Below, piece after piece: positions 37,601-46,600 of a stretch of DNA of 64,000 nucleotides. This stretch comes from Marthasterias glacialis (lineage: Eukaryota > Echinodermata > Asteroidea > Forcipulatida > Asteriidae). Location of the stretch: positions 2,051,001 to 2,115,000 of the forward strand of contig OU452229.1 in assembly GCA_911728455.2 (NCBI GenBank), read 5' to 3'. The notes under the pieces were generated by a model, which saw only the letters and a list, made by a program, of their open reading frames with translations, was not told where the DNA came from and did no database searches. Within the stretch, counting starts at the first letter, position 1. Each line of letters begins with the position of its first letter. A program made the position numbers and the translations under genes.

Positions 37601-40600
37601 TGAGATGGCTATAGAGTGGAGAGAGAGTACAGGTATGGGGTCATTCTTGTGGGAGCATGATTGTGCTAGCGCGTACAGGACTGTTGTGTTAACTAAACTC
37701 TGTCACAGGTACTAGCAGTGTCGGGGGTAATCCCAGGTGAGAATTGGGAAATAGGTCTTCAAGCTCAATCACGCCTGACCTGTTTATAAGTCTCCGGGAA
37801 ATGGATAATGTGATTTGGCACTGTCGATTGGCAAATGAAAAAATATTACATACATTTATTTTTCCCCCATTTAAATCTCAACTGCTGACAAACTTTGCCG
37901 CCCGACTTGCAGACGATGATCATGCAAATGTGGTAACTCTATAATTTACTTTTCCTTTCACTCTAGTGGTAAACAGAGTGAAGCCTTATAGTTTAGCTTT
38001 CCATTGATAACATAAATTTACCATCGATGTGACAATAAAAGGACCTTGTTTCTTGTCTATATATATCTATACCCTCTAAATGTAACAGCGTGAAAAAAAA
38101 CACTCATTTTGTCCGCCATGCCACTCGAAGAGCCAGATATTACGGAGAACCCTTTTCATACTGAAATACGGGTATTTTCAACTTGAATCAGAGTGAAGTT
38201 CGCTCCAATCTCACTCAAAAAGGGTGTTGCACAGAACAGTTTCTCTCAAAAGTGCCATCGAACTGACATCATTTGGGCGAGAGTGAATCTTCACTCTTTC
38301 ACATTAATAAAGAGAGTACCTCATCATTTCTTGTACTTAACTTAATTGTTCATAACTATACAGAAAATTGTGACGTTGTCTTTTGTGTCTTGCACCAACT
38401 TAATATTTGGTTGTAGAATTCCAGCAACATCCAATAATGACAAATTTCCTGTTTTTATAGTAAAAAAGAACTCAGATGCATGGAAAAGAAAGGGTATGTA
38501 CTCATAAATAAGACTATCAAAGAACAATCTAACAATAACACCAATGAGCTATACTTTTTGTTTTTACACATCAACAAATTGGCATACCTGTACTTTGACA
38601 CCGCAGATCTGTATCAGAGTGACGAGTTGTGATCATGTAGGATCGGTAGGCAGAACAACAGCAAGGAAAGCATTACCATTAGCCATCACCCAAAATAGGA
38701 AGAGAGAAAAAAGAAAGAAACGAGAGACATTATAATAACAGTTCTAATAATTTAACCACATTCACAGAACTTTCACAAAATAAAGTTTCCTCTCGCTTTT
38801 AAGAAGAGAAATACATGTACACAGAAAAGTTTGCTCATTTTTATTAACCGATAATGATGTTTAGCAATTAATTTGAGACATAACAAAAACAAACCACTAC
38901 ATACATCATTACGCGATGTTCCGCGAAACTTGTTGTACTGTACTGTACAACATGATACAGTCATCATTTGACCTCCGACCCAGCTCACCTTGTATTAGTT
39001 TACCACATACCATAATGCAGGCACCATGCGTTGAAAATACACTCCTATATAACTAGGTAATTGTCATGTGTTTCAACACAATGAAGTCACATGAAAACAA
39101 AGCCAAACCAGTCTTCCTGTTTACAGTTACAGAACTTGGGAAATCACCAAATATAATGTTGGCTTCATGACAAAAGAACGTTTGGGACCTTTTGGATTTC
39201 ATATGTGAGTAACTACACGCAAGAGAGATGAAATGTGATTACATCACATCTGTGAAGGTTCTCTGTCCAGTATGATTTCATCTGAAACTGAATATTTACA
39301 TGTTTATGCATGAACATTACACAATATCCACGTAAATGGGCGGTAAATGTTGTCTACATAAACATTCCCATTGTAAAGGATCCACACATGAGGTGTTCTT
39401 ATACAAAAACCCTGACACTTTCATTTTGTTTAAACTTTCCCGTGAAGGCTTGCGACTCACAAGTGCTGGCGTCATTTCAAACAATATTTCATGATAATTA
39501 CTAGGTTCATTTGCACAATATAATCTGACCCAACATTAGTCAAATGTCACTACAAATTGCGTAAAGTATGAGAACGATCGGCGTCAAAACAGTGTTTATC
39601 TCAATTTTCTCTCACTGAGAAATATTTCCTCCTGTGTTTCTGACAATTGACCTACATTATACTATCAGTATGATTTAAAGGGGCTGTGTCGTCATGATTA
39701 CATCAGTAAATGGAATAATCCAGTTACTACACGCGCGTGCGTGGTCACGTCACAGTTTGACGAAGACGGCACCCTTTATGATTTGACTGCAAGAGCGCGC
39801 GTTTGCAGTGTCTGGGTGAGAGTTCATCTTTCCACGCACAGTCACAGGCCTGCTGTTATCATGACGACACAGTCCCTTTAAGTGGTACGGGCAATGTTGA
39901 TTAAGATCATCAAGTGTTACAGAGTACATTTTGTGGATAGCTATGTAGTTCGGGACAAGCTTGGTGTTTCTTAAATATTAGATGGCAGCAGACCGCAACA
40001 ATTCGGAAGAGCCGAGTTCATTCTCATCAGTGTTGCCCCCAATAATCAACCATTGTTTGCACAAATAATGGATTTTGGTACGTTCATTCGAATTGTCCAG
40101 TTTAAAACAGATAACTAAATCGCTATAACCTGTGGGAAGTGTTTAACTTCAGATGGTGATGTTTGAGTGGAAATAATAATTTATATATGCTTGATTATGA
40201 GCTTGTTTGTATTTGCTATTTTTGAGGGACCATTTTCTTTCACCTGACAGAACTTCAGATAAATATTTGTAAGTGATGTTTGAAGCTTTGCACAGTGTGA
40301 ATGATAAGAAGTAACTCTAACTAGTAAACTAGTAAACTCGCGGGTACAACCATGAATAAATCTGTTTAGGGGAGGAGCGGTGGCTCTGAAAAGAGCCAAC
40401 GTGGTCTCTAATATTTGTCATGACAATCTGCACAAGTACAAGGTTCAATAAAAAAAAAACCAAGGATCATAAAACAGTTCATGTATAATACCTTGACTTC
40501 AGTACATTCATGTTTCCAACAAGGAAGCAAGTCAATATTTCCTACCAGTTATCAAGTGAAAAAATGTGACGGAGAAATCTTACGACAACACACAAGTCAC

Positions 40601-43600
40601 ACGCCTCATTCTTATGTTCATAACTCTGAATGGTTCTAGAACCTCTTCAGGTTTATTGGTTAACCCATTGCACCTCAAATACTCAACACACTCAAAGCAA
40701 GCGTCTTTGTCTGAAAATGAATTCACTTCTCAAGGTCGGTATATACACTCAGGATGTCTCATTGTACTTGCCGGTCCACAAGCAGACCAATCTGGAAGCA
40801 ATATGATTACTCATATATATTTGGATACAGAATCATGTCATTTTGTTTCCTTTTGCCTGATGACACTACCTGATGTCAGGTTATTCTAGGGCAGACACAA
40901 GGGTAACCCAAACGGAAACAGATATTGGTATAGTTGGCAAAACACATGAGGGGGAATTCCGAGCCATCACAAAGAGTCGCTTCAAATTCACTCTGGCATG
41001 TGATCCACTCCTATATCACTGTGCAGTAGACAATCCAATATACTCTGCAGTTACATCACATTTTTGAACGATGAGATAATGGCCAAAAATTGGTTTTCCA
41101 AATGTAACAACGTTGGTTTTGAGAACCTTGTGAGAACCTTTATTTTTGAGGGCTTAAGTAGTTTGAGATTTTAGAACAACCATGATGCCCATAGAATGAC
41201 CATTAGTGACAAAAGTAGAGGACCTTTTTATTTTAAAATCCCCATAGGTACTGACACATTTCATGTATACAAGACGTTTTATCAAATGGGACGCCATCCA
41301 ATGTACACAATCTGTAATCTTGCAATTTGACAATAAAATTCTTAAATTCAGACAAAAATAGCCGTCAGTGAAAAAAAAACTGACAAAAACAACCCTGGTG
41401 TAGATGCTCCAAGTTGAGCCAGTTGTTTGACAATGAGAGGCGCTTGTTAAGACCTGAATTACTGGAGAACATCGTGGTCTACACTGAAATGTGCTTTCCA
41501 ACAGATGTAAAATAAGACTTCGACAAAGACCGACAAAGTACGACAAAGTATAACCTTGGTCTTAACCAGCCTATGACTGTAGCGGCAAATGCCATCACCT
41601 TATTACTCCATTCTTGAATGAACTGGGATGGACACGAGAATGGGCAGAAATAAACAATGTTTTAGCGAAAAGGAAAGTCTAACCATGAGTTGCTGGCGTG
41701 ATAGATTTCCGGTCTTCAAAATCTACGCTACCTTATCGTTTTTTAGCACATTGTGAGATGAATAACATTGAACCACCCTTGGAGTCGAAACTTACCTACC
41801 TTGGTACAAACGTTAAGGAGTAGGGGTTAAAACCACCGAGCCGCCAGTGCGTTCACAACCGCAATAAACAAAGGCTGCTCCCCGCAGCCTTGGCCAAACT
41901 TCCTGCAAAGCGTTCCGCTCTCAGTCAAGTTTTAGACCAAAGATGTGAGAGGTTTGTTATGACTGAACAACTTTCTAGTCCTTCACACGACCATCTTTTG
42001 TTTGAATGAGACTTTTGCGATATCACCAGCAGAAACATTTACACACTGAGCCACTCTGTTCTGAAAACGTAATTGGCAACTGCTTAAGACTAAATTCAAA
42101 ACCACACACCTCTCTCATTCTCTCGTTCCTCCACAAAAGTTTCCCCAAACTAAATCGGGCATACATCTGCAGTTTGTCAAACAAGAGGGAAAGTTCCAGG
42201 CGAAGTAATACTTCGAACTGTTTTTAAATTTTCAACGGCACAGCCGAGAAACCCAAGACGAGGAAACCATGAAGCCAATCAGCTGAAAAGGTTGCATGCG
42301 TTATCACTGAGTACTAATAAGCACGCTCGATTTAAGTTTTTTTTTAAGGTTAATTTCTGTTGCAGTCTTTCTGCGAAATTGATAAATTGGTCCTCAACTC
42401 AAGTTCAGTAATCGTGCCGTAGAAACATAAACAAGTGTTATTGATTTGTCGATATTACTCAATTTTACGTGCAACTTTCTTTTCTCTTTGGTGCATGACG
42501 GAGGGCTACCTCCTTGTACAAAGTGACGTCGTAAAAAACAATGTTGATTCATTGGAAAATATATGTATAATATATTAAAAGAAAATCATAAAATGGAAAT
42601 GCAACACGAAGCCCAGACAAGCGATCAGGAACCAGGAAACATTAATAATGTTGTCAACGGAAACAAAAGTAGACAATGTTTATCTATCCAATGTAAGCCT
42701 GTGACAAATTTTTTTTTCTTTTCTCGGTTTCAAAGTATGACCGTAAATAAAGCAAGACTTGTGGAGTCGGTGTGGTCATATTTCACCGCATGCATGCAGT
42801 GATATTTCCCTAGATTCCAGATCCCGGAACCATATCATCACTTCAGCGAGCACCTTTTAAAAAATTCAGCAGTGACTGTTTAGCCAAGACTATCACATCA
42901 CCTGGTTCGGGCATTAGCGGCCCGTATTGATCTGTTACCAATGCACTTCTCATGGGCCTTTACTGAGTGATCGTTCGTACATCAGGTGTAAGTGAAACTT
43001 GTAATGAGTGTTCATACTCCTACACACACACACGAAACGTTTTGCGTAATCCCTAGAAATCACTCATTTCTGAAAGGGTGTTTTGATTTTGGGACAGGTA
43101 AAATATTAGCTTTGATGTGATGGCTGGAAAACGAGGTGTCTTTTTTTTTTCTTGGAGCACACAACGATGGTAGTCTTGTGTGACTGTAACTGTGAATTTA
43201 TTGTTTATTCAGACGTTTTGTTGATGGGTTAAAGCAACCAACTTATGAAGTAAGGACACTGATGGACAGAGCACCCCTAAGTCTAAGACAATAGAGTTTC
43301 CACAAACTTTACCTATCTCATTATATAAATATATAAAATAGCATGTGAAAATACAGCTTTCTGTACATTTTGACCCCATTTTAAGCATTTATAACTTAAA
43401 GAATTAAAACCGAATGCATTATGCAATTTGCTGTGATATTTAATACGCAAAATGTTTTTCAGCGCTACAGAAACAATTATAGGTGACGCTGAAAAGTTGG
43501 AGAATAAAACTTGCTGATACCATATTTGAGCATTGAAATCATTATCTTGCCCGTATTGCATGTCGGTATGCCCAGACTGTTATTTTAAACCATACATTAT

Positions 43601-46600
43601 CCGCGCCACACTCTCAGGTGTTGGTTGGCCGTGGGTGCGTCCAAGTATAAAGATAGCCCAAATATTTCACTTATTTATTTGACCAGGTGTTCAAATGGAT
43701 TAGCTTTGTCTTACTTTTTGTCTAGTCTACAATTCAGGGCAAATAAAATGCACTGATTGTAAATCTATATGAAACGAATAATTACATGTTTTGTTTTAAT
43801 TTAATAAAAAAAAATTGAAAACATATGCTCATTCTGTCCATGTTCTATCACAGGCTAGTCCCACCACCCAATTCATGTTTAGTTTATACAAACTGCCAGC
43901 ATCTGTTATAATAAATAGAGTGTTTGATCACAGAGTTTTGACTCTCGAGAAAGCTTATTCCAACATCACCATTTTTAGTGCGAGAAGGCAAGCATGAAAT
44001 AATAACAAAACAGATTAAAAAAAAAAAAGAGTTGCATTGTTGTTGCAGGCAAATAATCCATCATCCAGAACCTCTTTGCTTAATAAGATCATAATAATTA
44101 CATTCATACCTCAATATATGGCAGTTGAATTTCAATTGTATGACCAATGATTCTTATGACAACTGTCACTGACATTCAAGTCAAGGCGGACTATTTGAAC
44201 ATGAACAGGTGAAGTGGGGGTACAGCCTAGTAATTCTGAAGATGTAACCCCTTCCCAGGTAGTGGACGTATACAATTTTCCATCAGTGTTGATCACCCAT
44301 TCCTTGACCAAGTGGTTTTCCTCTGAACCCGATCTGTTACGAGTCATGATCCTTTCAGATCAGGTCATGTATAGCTCATACCTTCCCCGCACTGTTCAGG
44401 TGCATTACTGGGGCACAGGGGCTAAAAAAACCCAACTTTTTTCCAGGACAAGATTCCAGTTTCTTCACGCTTCAATAATCATGGTTTGTGATTCACATTT
44501 AAACAAGTAATCGATACGGTTGACTGATCCCAGGTGCTTTTGAGTTATTTTTTTTGTCTGCACTTGAGAGCTCATAAAAAAAGTGCATTGTTTCTTTAAC
44601 ACACAAAAAAATACAACTAAATTTTAGCATCTATTTGACACCATTGTTTACTTCGGGACGATCCTTGCTTTTCTACCGTACCAAACTGCCATTTAAAAAA
44701 AGCACAAACACGCCCATTTTAATCAATCGAATTAGTTTTTTTAAATTGTTGTTTTTTATAGAATGGAAAACTTAAATTCCAAAAACAACATAATTTGAAG
44801 CAACTTGGTAGTGGCGGGTAAAGATGGGAAAAGAGAATTTGACGAAATTATCCTTGTGTACGGATCTCCACCTATACAGCAACCTGCTGTAAGCTCGATT
44901 AATTTGAATTTGTTAAATGTAAAGTTAATATTTGTATGAGACGTGTCGTATTTTACATCGCGGTCAGTTATTAATAACCGTATCCAGGTTTACCTTATAT
45001 ACGATATCCGCATGTAGTTTTTGAGGCCAAGCAAATTTGTCGCAAGTCCGACGTGTGTCGTATTTTGAGATCATCGCTTGGCAATTCTTCCGCCAACCGT
45101 GACGGCGCAGTGCCATTCTGCCGGCTGACGCCCCCGTTTCTCCCCTCGGCACGATCGCTCACCCCGCCTGGTGACCCGCTCCCTCGCACGGGCCACTCCT
45201 AATGATCACTGATCAACGGACCGGGGAAGATATAAAAAATCACCGCATGAATTAGCTGGCTCCAGCGAGCTGGCGACATGACAGGATGTATAAATAAAGG
45301 AGCCGAGAGAATGTAATCAATTTACCGGAGTGGCACCGGTGAAGAACAGGTAGCCCAACAATCATCTCTGCAAATGTCTTGCAGAACGTCATCTCACAAC
45401 TCACAAAATAACTTGATCCAGCTGCGCTATGCATTGAACGTACTGAGCAGAGAACATCATCATGTCCCTTACCGCCAGTGACAGACCATTTACTAGCATT
45501 ACATGTCCGGACTACGCGGCGCCACTGGGTGAAATATGGTTTGGACCACCAACGGTCTCAACATTACGACGAATATAGAACCGTAGGTAGGGCATCTCCA
45601 GGACACTGCTCCAACTTGAGGTGATTCTCTGAGCATTATATTTACATGTAACACCTGCCGGTAACTAAACAATGCAACTGACATCTGGAAGATCGACCCT
45701 TTATTGTAACATTCGCACCCCCTCTGGAAGCACAGATGAGCCGGTCCACGGACGAATCGAACACGTCCGATCCGGAAATAATGCGTCGATCGACACCTCT
45801 TCGAACCTCAGAGTCCGCTCGCGGGGACATAAAGAGGTCATGTTGGCGACACTTTTCTGGGGTACCATCTGGGATAAATGGTGCCAAAAATCACCTGTGT
45901 CGCAAGACAGCTGTTTCACATTGGAAACTTTGACAACCTTGGGGAAATGGAAATCTGTACACAATCGCTGTTAATTCTCAATTTCCTAAATTCTGGATTT
46001 GTCCAATATTGCAAATGTAGCAATCGATATGCCATCAATTGGAGTTTGCCCCCCCATATGGTACTTTATTCATTCCGAATTACCACTGATCTTCCAAGTT
46101 GCAAAGTTGGAACTAAGTGGTGAAGTTTGTCACTTTGTTTAGTTTCAAATTGATGATTTCCCCTCGACCGAGGTCGTTACAAGCTTTTTGACCGATGGTG
46201 TATGACCTAATTCCGCTCCGGCCTGTTCTCTTATCGATCGCACCTATTGGGACAATATAACGAATGTAACTTAGTCAAAACGGGAAATATTTACAATTGT
46301 GGTCGGACATGACTGAGTTGTTCAAACCCTGATCGAATGGTAAACCATTTATAGACACATCACGAGTTCGTTTACGAGTTACCACCTGAAACTGTTAGGT
46401 AGAATGATTCCTGAAGATTTATTTCCGTTTGTATCACATTTTCATTTAGATCGTGTGTGTCTGATCAATCTAGTTTCTTTTGTTTTGGGCTTTCGTCGTC
46501 CGCGGCTAAGTAACCTTTTAATTACTTCAACAATCGCATACCAAACTCGTGTCGCTATCTATGGTTACTTAAAGAAGTGATTTCTTCGGCAGTACGTGTG

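Noticed and set aside
40379-40397. A replication-dependent histone gene
   Set aside because: The stem-loop is perfect, but no histone reading frame precedes it on the minus strand and the flanks match a dispersed repeat.
41870-41892. Hairpin AAGGCTGC-TCCCC-GCAGCCTT as a bacterial-type terminator
   Set aside because: No T tract follows and the DNA is clearly eukaryotic; a short stem is expected by chance over 64 kb.
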